Assembly: GCF_016863175.1 (NCBI RefSeq)
Contig: NZ_BOOJ01000062.1
Coordinates: forward strand, 1 to 64,000
Source: Paraplanobispora siamensis
Lineage (GTDB): Bacteria > Actinomycetota > Actinomycetes > Streptosporangiales > Streptosporangiaceae
Direction: 5' to 3'
Length of the DNA stretch: 64,000 nucleotides
In this document: one piece after another, positions 43,867 to 51,789 of the stretch
Layout of the letters: each line of letters begins with the position of its first letter
Position numbering within the stretch: position 1 is the first letter of the stretch
Program-made: the position numbers and the translations under genes
The notes under the pieces: model-generated
Told to the model about the DNA's origin: nothing
Databases searched by the model: none
What the model saw: the letters and a program-made list of their open reading frames with translations, nothing else

Positions 43867-44916
43867 TCACGGGCGCCTGCCCACTCCGGTCGCCAGCTCG
43901 CCGATCCGCAGCGGGCCTCCGGTGTCGGCCGACAGCGGCGGGGTGGCCATGCCCGAGGTGGTGCGCAGGCCCTCCAGCAGATCGCGCAGCGCGTCGACCG
44001 CGGAGTACCGGGGCTGCCAGCCGAGCTCGGCGCGCGCCCGGGAGACGTCCATGATCGGTACGGCGAGCAGCATGTCGAACAGGTCCGGGGCGGCCGGCAC
44101 CAGGCGCGCGTGCCAGGCGGCCGAGGCCGCGCCCCGCAGCAGCCCGGCGGGGACGCGCACCCGGCGGGCGCCGAGCAGCTCGGCCAGGACCGCGGGGTCG
44201 ATCACCGGGTCGGCGGCGATGTTGAAGGCGCCCGACACCTGCGAGGTCACCGCCCGGTGGAAGGCCTGGCCGATGTCGTCACCGTGCACCGCCTGGAAGC
44301 GGAGGCCGGGGACGTCGGGGACGACGGGGATCAGGCTGGGCCGGATCAGCCGCTGGGGCAGGAAGGGGCCGCCGAACAGCCGCCGCTGCTCGGTCGCGGC
44401 CTCCCGCTTGAAGACGAAGCCGGGGCGCAGCCGTACCACTCTGATCTCCGGGTGCTCGTGCTCGAAGATGTCGAGCGCCCGCTCCACGTAGGCCTTCTCC
44501 CGCCCGTAGGCGGCTCCGGGCCAGCCGTGGGTGGGCCAGTCCTCGGAGACGGGGCGGTCCTTCGGGCCGGGGGAGTAGGCGCCCACGGAGGAGGAGTACA
44601 CCAGGGCGGGCACCTTGGCGCGGGCCGCGGCCGCGAAGACCCGCATGCTGCCCAGCGCGTTGACGTGCCAGGTCGTGATCGGGTCGCGGGTCGGCTGGAA
44701 CAGCCAGGCCAGGTGCACGACCGCGTCCGAGCCCTCGAAGTGCGGGGCCAGATCGCCGGTGGAGACGTCCACGGAGCGCCATTCGGTCTTCTCCGGACGC
44801 CAGTCGGGCGGCCTGCGGGCCAGGCCGAGAACGGATGTGACGCTGCTGTCGACCACCAGGGAGGACACCACGCTGGTGCCGAGGTTTCCGGTGGCGCCGA
44901 CCACTGTTACACGCAT
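43867..44916 (-). CDS. NAD-dependent epimerase/dehydratase family protein
   Basis: This 349-residue extended SDR begins MRVTVVGATGNLGTSVVSSL (GxxGxxG). It has VVHLAWLFQPTRDP, LVYSSSVGAYSPGP, AAYGREKAYVE (YxxxK) and VVRLRPGFVFKREA. The LAW-L-F-QP-TRD string is shared by a large group of actinobacterial epimerase-like proteins of unknown substrate. The C-terminal ~30 residues are unconserved. It stands alone on the minus strand downstream of the anti-sigma-antagonist gene. Confidence 0.88.
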   Translation of the reverse strand: MRVTVVGATGNLGTSVVSSLVVDSSVTSVLGLARRPPDWRPEKTEWRSVDVSTGDLAPHFEGSDAVVHLAWLFQPTRDPITTWHVNALGSMRVFAAAARAKVPALVYSSSVGAYSPGPKDRPVSEDWPTHGWPGAAYGREKAYVERALDIFEHEHPEIRVVRLRPGFVFKREAATEQRRLFGGPFLPQRLIRPSLIPVVPDVPGLRFQAVHGDDIGQAFHRAVTSQVSGAFNIAADPVIDPAVLAELLGARRVRVPAGLLRGAASAAWHARLVPAAPDLFDMLLAVPIMDVSRARAELGWQPRYSAVDALRDLLEGLRTTSGMATPPLSADTGGPLRIGELATGVGRRP

Positions 44917-44920
44917 AACT

Positions 44921-44942
44921 CCCGGATGCCCTCACATCCGGG
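44921..44942 (-). terminator. Short hairpin downstream of the STAS gene
   Basis: CCCGGATG / CATCCGGG is an 8-bp stem with a 6-base loop. It lies after the STAS gene and immediately before the start of the epimerase gene, so it may attenuate read-through. Confidence 0.45.
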
Positions 44943-45026
44943 GGTGAACCTGCGGGCGCGTGATTTTCGGCGTATGCGGTTCTCCCGGGCACACAGGCGG
45001 TGCGGCGGGCGGACGTACGCGGGCGG

Positions 45027-45398
45027 TCAGACGAGCTTGACCGAGGCGATGCTCTCGGGCCGACCGTGGAGGAGTGCCTCCTGGAGTGTCGGGTAGACGT
45101 CGAAGGCGGCGTCGAGTCCGGTCAGCCGCATGATGCGGCGGGGCACGGGGTTCAGGCAGCACAGGGCGCAGGTGCCGCCGCAGCGGTGGGCCCTGCTGGA
45201 TGCCTGGACGAGAAGCCTCAGCCCCGAGGAGTCGATGAAGTTCATAGAGGAGAGATCGAACAGCAGCCGAGGCCGGGTGGTCGTGAGCGCCTCGTTTATC
45301 TGCTCGCTGAGCAGCGCCTCCTCCGTTTTGTCGACCTCACCGATGATCGTGATGATGGTGAAGTCGTCGTGGCGCTCCCTGTTGATCTCCAGCGGCAT
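45027..45398 (-). CDS. STAS-domain anti-sigma factor antagonist
   Basis: This 123-residue SpoIIAA/RsbV-like protein is expected to bind an anti-sigma kinase when unphosphorylated and free a stress or sporulation sigma factor. The phosphorylation region is MNFIDSSGLRLLVQASSRA (Ser in DSSG, residue ~57). Opening strands are EINRERHDDFTIITIIGEVD. The Cys-rich stretch CGGTCALCCLNPVPRRIMR is unusual but seen in several actinobacterial paralogues. GGAG lies before the ATG. No partner kinase adjoins, but several SigB-like promoters lie nearby. Confidence 0.92.
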   Translation of the reverse strand: MPLEINRERHDDFTIITIIGEVDKTEEALLSEQINEALTTTRPRLLFDLSSMNFIDSSGLRLLVQASSRAHRCGGTCALCCLNPVPRRIMRLTGLDAAFDVYPTLQEALLHGRPESIASVKLV

Positions 45399-45617
45399 AG
45401 GTGACTCCAGACCAGCGCATGATGGCAGCGGTCCTGGAATCTCCTGGTCCGCTCATGCGCCTGGTCCCCTCAGTCTCGCCCCTCGGGAGGCGAACACACA
45501 AGGTGGGTGCCGGTTGTGAGGTGATCCGGCTGATTTGTTATGCGCTTTTGCGGGGGGCCGGAGGGGGAAGAGTGTCGGGCCGAGCTCCTGCGTGAGCGGT
45601 TCGGCGGCGAGTGCCCT

Positions 45618-45641
45618 GTTTGGCCTTTACGCCATGGGTAT
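45618..45641 (+). promoter_or_regulatory. Consensus SigB-like promoter of the F420 oxidoreductase gene
   Basis: GTTT (45618-45621), a 14-base spacer and GGGTAT (45636-45641) match the actinobacterial stress-sigma consensus exactly. The ATG follows 36 bp after the -10, preceded by AGGGAGG. Confidence 0.72.
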
Positions 45642-45676
45642 GGAGAAGTCCATGCAGCTCACGCCAGGGAGGCAAC

Positions 45677-46630
45677 ATGGCTAAATTCGGATATTTCCTG
45701 TCGAGTGAGGAGCACGGGCCCAAGGAGCTGGTGCGCCAGGCCAAGCTCGCCGAGCAGGCGGGGTTCGAGGCCCTGTGGATCTCCGACCACTTCCACCCCT
45801 GGCTGGACGAGCAGGGCCAGAGCCCGTTCGTCTGGTCGGTGATCGGCGCCGTCGCCGAGGCGACGTCGCTGCCGATCACCACGGCGGTGACCTGCCCGCT
45901 GGTCCGCATCCACCCGGCGATCATCGCCCAGGCCGCCGCGACCACCGCGGCGCTGACCGACGGCCGCTTCCGGCTCGGCGTCGGCACCGGTGAGGCGCTC
46001 AACGAACACATCATCGACTCGCGCTGGCCTCCGGCCGAGGAACGGCTGGAGATGCTGGAAGAGGCGATCGAGGTGATGCGCGAGCTGTGGAGCGGCAAGC
46101 TGGTGACCCACCGCGGCACGCACTACGACGTGGACACCGCCCGCCTCTACACGCTGCCCGACGAGCCGCCGCCGGTCTACATCTCCGGCTTCGGTGAGAA
46201 GTCGGTGCAGCTGGCCGGGCGCATCGGCGACGGCTACATCTCCACCGGCCCCTCCGCCGACATGGTGAGCATGTTCCGCACCTCCGGCGGCGGGGACAAG
46301 ACCGTGCAGGGCGGCCTGAAGGTCTGCTACGCCGCCGACGAGGACACGGCGCGCAAGACCGTGCACCGGCTCTGGCCGACCCAGGGCATCCAGGGCGAGG
46401 CGGCCCAGCTCCTGCCGCTGCCCCGGCACTTCGAGCAGCTGTCGCAGATGGTCTCGGTGGAGGACGCCAGCCAGGGCTCGCCGTGCGGTCCCGACCCCGA
46501 GGTCCACGTCAAGGTGATCAAGGAATACCTCGACGCCGGTTTCGACGAGGTCTACATCAGCCAGATCGGCCAGGAGCAGGACGCCTTCTTCGACTTCTAC
46601 GCCAAGGAGGTCCTGCCCCGCCTGCGCTGA
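45677..46630 (+). CDS. LLM-class F420-dependent oxidoreductase of the G6PDH family
   Basis: This 317-residue luciferase-like TIM-barrel protein begins AKFGYFLSSEEHGPKELVRQ. It has WISDHFHPWLDEQGQSPF, LGVGTGEALNEHI (F420-binding region, very close to F420-dependent glucose-6-phosphate dehydrogenase), YISGFGEKSVQLAGRIGDGY and a C-terminal FYAKEVLPRLR. The conserved SDHFHPW and GTGEALNE argue for the TIGR03557 group. True FGD activity is uncertain because several sugar-phosphate contacts differ. It would use F420 to oxidise or reduce a small substrate. It sits behind a consensus SigB-like promoter. Confidence 0.9.
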   Translation: MAKFGYFLSSEEHGPKELVRQAKLAEQAGFEALWISDHFHPWLDEQGQSPFVWSVIGAVAEATSLPITTAVTCPLVRIHPAIIAQAAATTAALTDGRFRLGVGTGEALNEHIIDSRWPPAEERLEMLEEAIEVMRELWSGKLVTHRGTHYDVDTARLYTLPDEPPPVYISGFGEKSVQLAGRIGDGYISTGPSADMVSMFRTSGGGDKTVQGGLKVCYAADEDTARKTVHRLWPTQGIQGEAAQLLPLPRHFEQLSQMVSVEDASQGSPCGPDPEVHVKVIKEYLDAGFDEVYISQIGQEQDAFFDFYAKEVLPRLR

Positions 46631-46632
46631 CC

Positions 46633-46657
46633 GTTCGCCCCGCCCGCAGACGGGTAG
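46633..46657 (+). promoter_or_regulatory. Candidate SigB-like promoter of the alcohol dehydrogenase gene
   Basis: GTTC (46633-46636), a 15-base spacer and GGGTAG (46652-46657) lie in the 64-bp gap before the dehydrogenase start. The -35 has one mismatch. Confidence 0.5.
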
Positions 46658-46694
46658 GCGCCCCCACGTCGGATCGGAGAGGAGACAACGGACT

Positions 46695-47876
46695 ATGAAG
46701 GCCGTCACCTGGCACGGTAAGCGCGACGTACGGGTCGAGGAGGTCTCCGACCCCGCGATCAAGGAACCCACCGACGCGATCATCAAGGTCACCACGACTG
46801 CGATCTGCGGCTCCGACCTGCACCTGTACGAGGTCCTCGGCCCCTTCATCGAGCCGGGCGACGTGCTCGGCCACGAACCGATGGGCGTCGTGGAGGAGGT
46901 GGGCGCCGACGTCGAGCACATCAAGCCGGGCGATCGGGTCGTCATCCCCTTCAACATCTCCTGCGGCCACTGCCACATGTGCGGCATGAACCTGTTCGCC
47001 CAGTGCGAGACCACCCAGGTCCGCGAGCACGGCATGGGCGCCGCGCTGTTCGGCTACACCAAGCTGTACGGCGAGGTCCCCGGCGGCCAGGCGGAGTACC
47101 TGCGCGTCCCGCAGGCCCACTTCGGCCCGATCAAGGTCCCGGAGGGCCCGGCGGACGAGCGCTTCGTCTACCTGTCGGACGTGCTGCCGACCTCCTGGCA
47201 GGCCGTGGACTACGCCGAGGTCCCCGAGGGCGGCAGCGTCACGGTCTTCGGCCTGGGCCCGATCGGCCAGATGAGCGCCCGCATCGCCAGGCACCGCGGA
47301 TACCGCGTGATCGGCGTCGACGGGGTGCCCGAACGGCTGGAGATGGCCCGCCGGAACGGGATCGAGGTGCTGGACACCGAGGTGACCGACGACATCTCCG
47401 AGGCGGTCCGCGAGCTGACCGGCGGGCGCGGCACCGACTCGGTCATCGACGCCGTCGGCATGGAGGCGCACGGCTCGCCGGTCGCGAAGTTCGCCCACAC
47501 GCTCACCGGCATGCTGCCCGACGCGATCGCGGCCCCGCTGATGACCAACGCGGGCGTGGACCGGCTGGCCGCCCTCTACCAGGCCATCGAGACGGTGCGG
47601 CGCGGCGGGACGATCTCCGTCAGCGGCGTCTACGGCGGCATGGCCGACCCGATGCCGATGCTGAGGATGTTCGACAAGGGCGTCACCCTGCGCATGGGCC
47701 AGGCCCACGTCAAGCGCTGGATCGACGAGCTGATGCCGCTGGTCACCGATGACGCCGACCCCCTGGGCGTCATGGACCTGGCCACCCACAGGATGCCGCT
47801 GGACCGGGCCCCGCACGCCTACGAGATCTTCCAGAAGAAGCAGGACGGAGCCATCAAGGTCCTGCTCAATCCCTGA
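46695..47876 (+). CDS. Zinc-dependent alcohol dehydrogenase, formaldehyde-dehydrogenase-like
   Basis: This 393-residue medium-chain dehydrogenase has AICGSDLHLYE (catalytic-zinc Cys), GHEPMGVVEEVG (zinc His/Glu) and CGHCHMCGMNLFAQC (the four structural-zinc Cys). The Rossmann motif is VFGLGPIGQMSARIARHRG. The group is similar to glutathione-independent formaldehyde dehydrogenases and sorbitol/threonine dehydrogenases. The C-terminal YEIFQKKQDGAIKVLLNP is typical of this set. It follows the F420 gene by 64 bp. GGAGAGGAG lies before the ATG. Confidence 0.91.
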   Translation: MKAVTWHGKRDVRVEEVSDPAIKEPTDAIIKVTTTAICGSDLHLYEVLGPFIEPGDVLGHEPMGVVEEVGADVEHIKPGDRVVIPFNISCGHCHMCGMNLFAQCETTQVREHGMGAALFGYTKLYGEVPGGQAEYLRVPQAHFGPIKVPEGPADERFVYLSDVLPTSWQAVDYAEVPEGGSVTVFGLGPIGQMSARIARHRGYRVIGVDGVPERLEMARRNGIEVLDTEVTDDISEAVRELTGGRGTDSVIDAVGMEAHGSPVAKFAHTLTGMLPDAIAAPLMTNAGVDRLAALYQAIETVRRGGTISVSGVYGGMADPMPMLRMFDKGVTLRMGQAHVKRWIDELMPLVTDDADPLGVMDLATHRMPLDRAPHAYEIFQKKQDGAIKVLLNP

Positions 47877-47884
47877 AGACCCCT

Positions 47885-47910
47885 GAGCCGGGGCCGTCGG
47901 ACCCCGGCTC
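47885..47910 (+). terminator. Hairpin after the alcohol dehydrogenase
   Basis: GAGCCGGGG / CCCCGGCTC forms a 9-bp perfect stem with an 8-base loop in the 71-bp gap before the hemerythrin-domain gene. Confidence 0.65.
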
Positions 47911-47947
47911 GGCTTCCAGAACCACTCCATCGATAGAAAGGGAACCA

Positions 47948-48421
47948 GTGGACGCCATCGTTCTCCTGAGGGAAGACCACAAGACGGTCGAGAAGCTGTT
48001 CAAGCAGTTCGAGAAGGCCGGTGAGGACGCCTACGACGAGAAGCGCAAGCTCGTCGACCAGATGATCGAGGAACTCACCGCCCACGCGTACATCGAGGAG
48101 GAGATCTTCTATCCCGCCGCCCGCGCCGCCGCGCCGGACACCGTGGACCACGTCCTGGAGAGCGTCGAGGAGCACCACGTGGTGGTCTGGATGCTCTCGG
48201 AGCTCAAGAACATGGACCCCCGGGACGAGCGCTTCGACGCCAAGGTGACCGTTCTCATGGAGAACGTCCGCCACCACGTCGAGGAGGAGGAGAACGAGTG
48301 GTTCCCCGAGGTGCGTAAGGCGATGGGCCGCAACAAGCTCCAGGAGCTCTGCGACGAGATGGTCAAGGCCAAGGGCAGGGCGCCGAGCGAGCCGCTGGCC
48401 GTCTCCAGCGCCCGGCAGTAG
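47948..48421 (+). CDS. Hemerythrin HHE-domain protein
   Basis: This 157-residue four-helix bundle should bind a di-iron centre. Metal ligands are seen as LREDHKTVEKLFKQFE (His ~11), HAYIEEEIFYPAAR (His ~46, Glu ~50), VEEHHVVVWMLSEL (His ~76) and VRHHVEEEENEWFPEV (His ~108, Glu ~112). Such proteins are thought to sense or buffer oxygen, nitric oxide or iron. The GTG start has AAAGGGAA upstream. The C-terminal Ala/Arg/Ser tail is unstructured. It fits the stress-type neighbourhood. Confidence 0.93.
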   Translation: MDAIVLLREDHKTVEKLFKQFEKAGEDAYDEKRKLVDQMIEELTAHAYIEEEIFYPAARAAAPDTVDHVLESVEEHHVVVWMLSELKNMDPRDERFDAKVTVLMENVRHHVEEEENEWFPEVRKAMGRNKLQELCDEMVKAKGRAPSEPLAVSSARQ

Positions 48422-48501
48422 GCCGGGAGCCTCATCACGGGCGCGCCGCCGTACCGGAGGGCGCGCCGTACCCCGGGAGCCCGTACGCCGGGAGCCCAGA
48501 C

Positions 48502-48561
48502 GTCGAGAGCCCGGACGTCGAGAGCCCGGACGTCGAGAGCCCGGACGTCGAGAGCCCGGAC
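48502..48561. repeat. 15-bp tandem repeat, four copies, each able to pair with one inverted copy
   Basis: Four exact copies of GTCGAGAGCCCGGAC start at 48502, 48517, 48532 and 48547, with degenerate copies before. The sequence CGAGAGCCCGGAC of each copy is complementary to GTCCGGGCTCTCG at 48583-48595. Confidence 0.92.
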
Positions 48562-48595
48562 GCCCGCCGTACCCCGGCGGCCGTCCGGGCTCTCG
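48549..48595. terminator. Terminator whose left arm belongs to the repeat array
   Basis: The last repeat copy (48549-48561) and the inverted arm (48583-48595) form a 13-bp perfect stem over 21 bases, which themselves contain CGCCG/CGGCG. It lies between convergent hemerythrin and histidine-kinase genes. Confidence 0.75.
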
Positions 48596-48629
48596 GCGTG
48601 GTGGGAGGGGGAGGGGGCAGGCGGGTCCT

Positions 48630-49889
48630 CTAGGAGAGGGCGGCGCCCTCAGGCCGGTCGTGATCTTCCGGCGGACCGGAGGGCGGTGCCGCGGGGAGGG
48701 TGACCCGGACGCAGGTCCCCTCGTGCAGCCTGCTGTGCAGGTCGACGGATCCCCCGTGCAACTCGATGATCTTCCTGACGATGGACAGGCCCACGCCGGT
48801 CCCGCCGATCGCCTGCTCCTCGGCCTCCCGGGAGCGGTAGAAGTCCTCGAAGACGTGCTCCACGTCCGCCTCCCCGATCCCGATCCCGGCGTCGTGGATC
48901 TCCACGGCCGGGGGGACGGCGGTGACGGCGACGTCGATGGCACTCGCGGCGGGCGTGAACTTGATCGCGTTGTCCAGCAGGTGGACCAGCGCGTACCGCA
49001 GCCGCTCCGGATCGGCCCACACCGGCACCTCCCCCGCGATGTGCAGGCGCATGTCGTGGTCGCGTCCGGCGCCCTTGGCGACGGCCTCCTCGACCGCGCG
49101 GCGGGTGAGGCCGGCCAGGTCGACCCGCTCGGGGGAGAAGGCGGCGGTGTGTGCGCTGAGGCTGGCCATCAGCAGCAGCTCGTCCAGCCGCTCCAGCAGG
49201 CGGTCGCTGTTGCGCTCGATCACCTGCAGGAACTCCCGCTCGGTGTCCTCGTCCAGTCCGCCGTCCTGGATCAGCTGCAGATAGCTGCGGATCGAGGTCA
49301 GCGGGGTGCGCAGCTCGTGGTTGATGTTGCGCAGGAACTGGTGCTTGAGCTCCGCCACCTCCTCCAGGTGCCGGGCGACCTTCTCGCCCTGCCGGACGTG
49401 GTGGCGCAGCTCCAGCAGCGCGGCGGCGTGGGAGGCCAGCAGGCGCAGGGCGCGTCTCTGCTCGTCGGCCAGGAGCCGGGGCCGGTGGTCCATCGCGCAC
49501 ACCGTGCCCAGGACGTGCCCGTGCCCGCCGATCATCGGCGCGCCCGCGTAGAAGCGCAGGTACGGTTCCCCGGCGACCAGGGGATCGTCCCGGAAGCGCG
49601 GGTCGGCCAGCGCGTCGCGGACCTCCAGCAGTTCGCGCCGGGAGACGACGTGGGGACAGAAGCCCGTCCGCCGGTCCGCGACGACGTCCCCCGCGATGCC
49701 GACGCGGCCCCTCAGGTGCTGCCGGTCGCCGCCCACCAGGTTGACCAGGGCGACCGGCGTCCGGCAGATGAAGGCGGCGAACTCGGCGACGCTCTGGAAG
49801 TCCTTGTCCAGCGGGGCGTCCAGCGCCTCCAACTCGTGCAGTTCCCGCAGCCGGTCGTTCTCGTCGGGCGGTACCGGGCCCTGCGTCAT
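48630..49889 (-). CDS. GAF-domain sensor histidine kinase
   Basis: This 419-residue soluble kinase has an N-terminal GAF domain (~18-160) with LDKDFQSVAEFAAFICRTPV and AGAPMIGGHGHVLGTVCAMD, a coiled segment, and the kinase core. The H-box is LRNINHELRTPLTSIRSYLQ (His ~196), the N-box LVHLLDNAIKF, G1 IHDAGIGIGEADV and G2 GGTGVGLSIVRKI. No transmembrane helices, so it senses a cytoplasmic signal. No response regulator adjoins, which makes it an orphan. The ATG at 49889 was preferred to a GTG two codons earlier. Confidence 0.92.
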   Translation of the reverse strand: MTQGPVPPDENDRLRELHELEALDAPLDKDFQSVAEFAAFICRTPVALVNLVGGDRQHLRGRVGIAGDVVADRRTGFCPHVVSRRELLEVRDALADPRFRDDPLVAGEPYLRFYAGAPMIGGHGHVLGTVCAMDHRPRLLADEQRRALRLLASHAAALLELRHHVRQGEKVARHLEEVAELKHQFLRNINHELRTPLTSIRSYLQLIQDGGLDEDTEREFLQVIERNSDRLLERLDELLLMASLSAHTAAFSPERVDLAGLTRRAVEEAVAKGAGRDHDMRLHIAGEVPVWADPERLRYALVHLLDNAIKFTPAASAIDVAVTAVPPAVEIHDAGIGIGEADVEHVFEDFYRSREAEEQAIGGTGVGLSIVRKIIELHGGSVDLHSRLHEGTCVRVTLPAAPPSGPPEDHDRPEGAALS

Positions 49890-50346
49890 GGCCACCCATC
49901 CGTCAGCTCACCGAAGTTCTAGGCCACTTGTATCCGCTGGACGGGCCGCCATGCCCGGCAAGCGGGTAAACGACCGGTCAGGAGAAGGGAATTCCCGCCG
50001 CCCCGGCGGGTGGGAAAGGTCTTTCCTGATACGCCGCGGATGAGAATTCCTCCCGGCGGGCTGTCAGTGGAAAGCGGCACGTCCTGTCGCGGGCCGGGTA
50101 CTGCGGATTCGCCGACCACGTCATCCGGAGCACGCGGGAGGCGCGCCGGGAGAACGGGAATTCCGGTTCCGGGACAACGCGTTTCACTGGAAACTCCGCC
50201 CGCCGGCGGCCGGGTAATGCGCGGATTTTTCCGGAATGCGCCTGTTGATTCTCCCGTCCCGCCGTTCCGGTGACATGTTCCGGATTCCATCGGTCCCCGC
50301 GATTCTCGCGATTCCCGCCGTCAGCGGTGTCGCCGGCGTGGCGGCG
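49890..50346. other. Gene-free stretch of lower GC
   Basis: No reading frame here has family resemblance or a ribosome site. Several GGGAATTCC-like strings (49988, 50042, 50155) are scattered, and a short CCCGCCG / CGGCGGG hairpin occurs at 49994-50010. It probably holds the histidine-kinase promoter; the rest may be relic sequence. Confidence 0.55.
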
Positions 50347-51090
50347 TCAGTGGTGGCACAGCAGGCAGTGCAGGGCCGCCTCCAGGGAGCCCGCGTCGGC
50401 GACGGGAGCGGGCCAGGGCAGGCGGATCAGGGCGGGCCGGTCGAGGCCGCCCGAGCGCACGGTGACGCCGAAGCGGTCCAGCTCCCAGAGCCAGGGGTCG
50501 ACGACCCCGGAGGGCAGCAGGGAGCACAGGGCCCTCTCCAGGCGGTCGCGGTGGGCCTCGTTGACGTGGTGGACGATGCGCTCGGCCTCGGCCGTCAGCG
50601 GGTCGGGGGCCGCGTCGAGATACTCCTCGGCGTCCAGGACGCCCGACTCGGGGCCGGTGAGATAGATCACCTGACCGACGTCCACGCGCAGCAGCCGCGG
50701 CCCGTCCGGATTCGCGGGGCCCTCCACCGCCTCGAACAGCGCCTCGTCGGGGCAGCGCTCGGCGATGGCGACCGCGGTCCCGCGCAGCTCGCCGGCCGGT
50801 ACGGCCTGCAGCCAGCCCTGCACCTTGAGCAGGCCCCGGGACAGCTCGAGGCCGCCCAGCGAGCGGCTCGCGGTCAGGTCCACCGTGACCACCGGCTCGT
50901 GCCCGTCCGCGCCGTGCAGCGGCTCACCGGGCTTGACCAGCAGGACCGGGCGGCCCGAGCCGTCCACCCCGCCCTTGACGGGCATGGCGGGCTCGGTCGT
51001 GCCGGCGAGGGAGAGGTGGGTGGGGGCGGCGGTCGCGGCGAGGGTGCGGACCCGCTCGGGAACGGGCGGGGCGGTGACGGGGCGCTGCAT
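50347..51090 (-). CDS. DUF2470-domain (HugZ-like) protein
   Basis: This 247-residue protein begins with a split-barrel-like portion (~1-150: THLSLAGTTEPAMPVKGG, GGLELSRGLLKVQGWL, LLRVDVGQVIYLTG). It ends in a DUF2470 domain (~155-247: LTAEAERIVHHVNEAHRDRL, DRFGVTVRSGGLDRPALIRL). DUF2470 is found in haem-utilisation proteins such as HugZ/HutZ. The C-terminal CLLCHH may bind metal or haem. It is divergent from an S4 paralogue across two iron boxes, consistent with iron-controlled haem or iron handling. Confidence 0.82.
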   Translation of the reverse strand: MQRPVTAPPVPERVRTLAATAAPTHLSLAGTTEPAMPVKGGVDGSGRPVLLVKPGEPLHGADGHEPVVTVDLTASRSLGGLELSRGLLKVQGWLQAVPAGELRGTAVAIAERCPDEALFEAVEGPANPDGPRLLRVDVGQVIYLTGPESGVLDAEEYLDAAPDPLTAEAERIVHHVNEAHRDRLERALCSLLPSGVVDPWLWELDRFGVTVRSGGLDRPALIRLPWPAPVADAGSLEAALHCLLCHH

Positions 51091-51127
51091 GAGCCGGCTC
51101 TCCTTGAGATCGGGCGGTCATTGCGTC

Positions 51128-51161
51128 TAAGGTAAGCCTTACCTCAGTAAGGCAAACCTAA
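51128..51161. promoter_or_regulatory. Two overlapping DtxR/IdeR-type iron boxes
   Basis: Box 1 (51128-51146) contains GGTAAG-C-CTTACC and matches 14 of 19 positions of TTAGGTTAGGCTAACCTAA. Box 2 (51143-51161, read on the minus strand as TTAGGTTTGCCTTACTGAG) matches 13 of 19. They lie between divergent genes. Counts were made by eye. Confidence 0.68.
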
Positions 51162-51177
51162 CCACAAGGGAGCGACT

Positions 51178-51789
51178 GTGCGCTACACCGGACCCAAGGT
51201 GCGGCTCTCCCGCCGCGCCGGAGTCCCGCTCACCCGCAAGGCCGTGCGCTACTTCGAGCAGCGCCCCTACCCGCCGGGCGAGCACGGCCGCAAGACCAAC
51301 CGTCGCCAGACCGGCGACTACGGCCTGCGGCTGATGGAGAAGCAGAAGCTGCGCTGGTACTACGACGTCTCCGAGCGGCAGATGCGCCGCTACTGGGACA
51401 TGGCGCTGCGCAGCCCGGGCCGCTCCGGCGCCGAACTGCTGGTGCTGCTGGAGAGCCGCCTGGCCTCCCTGGTCCTGCGCGCCGGTCTCGCCCCGTCGAT
51501 CTACGCCGCCCGCCAGTACATCTCGCACGGGCACATCACCGTCGACGGCCGCAAGGTGGACATCCCCAGCTACCTGGTCAAGCCCGGCCAGGTGATCGCG
51601 GTGCGCGAGAGGTCGCGCCGGATGCAGCCGTTCGTCGCCGCCGAGGGCGTCTACGCCGACGAGCGCATCGCCTCCTATCTGGACGTCAGCCACGCCGACC
51701 TGCGCTTCACGGTGGTCAGCCGGCCGCTGCGCGAGCAGATCGCGGTCCCGGTGGACGAGCAGATGGTCGTGGAGTTCTACTCCCGCTGA
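51178..51789 (+). CDS. rpsD: Ribosomal protein S4, cysteine-free (C-minus) paralogue
   Basis: This 203-residue S4 protein has the N-terminal domain MRYTGPKVRLSRRAGVPLTR, RPYPPGEHGRK and GLRLMEKQKLRWYYDVSERQ. The S4 RNA-binding domain is LESRLASLVLRAGLAPS, ARQYISHGHITVDGRKVDIP. It ends MVVEFYSR. The usual actinobacterial S4 has four zinc-binding Cys near the start; this one has none anywhere. It looks like a metal-independent substitute, and it lies behind iron-type boxes. It is not in a ribosomal operon. GTG start with AGGGAG nearby. Whether it is the only S4 gene cannot be judged from this window. Confidence 0.9.
   Translation: MRYTGPKVRLSRRAGVPLTRKAVRYFEQRPYPPGEHGRKTNRRQTGDYGLRLMEKQKLRWYYDVSERQMRRYWDMALRSPGRSGAELLVLLESRLASLVLRAGLAPSIYAARQYISHGHITVDGRKVDIPSYLVKPGQVIAVRERSRRMQPFVAAEGVYADERIASYLDVSHADLRFTVVSRPLREQIAVPVDEQMVVEFYSR

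Noticed and set aside
51128-51161. Zur box in front of the S4 paralogue
   Set aside because: Zur sites of actinomycetes have a TGaaAatgattTTCA-like pattern; the arms here (GGTAAG/CTTACC, TTAGGT) fit DtxR/IdeR better. Experimental test still required.
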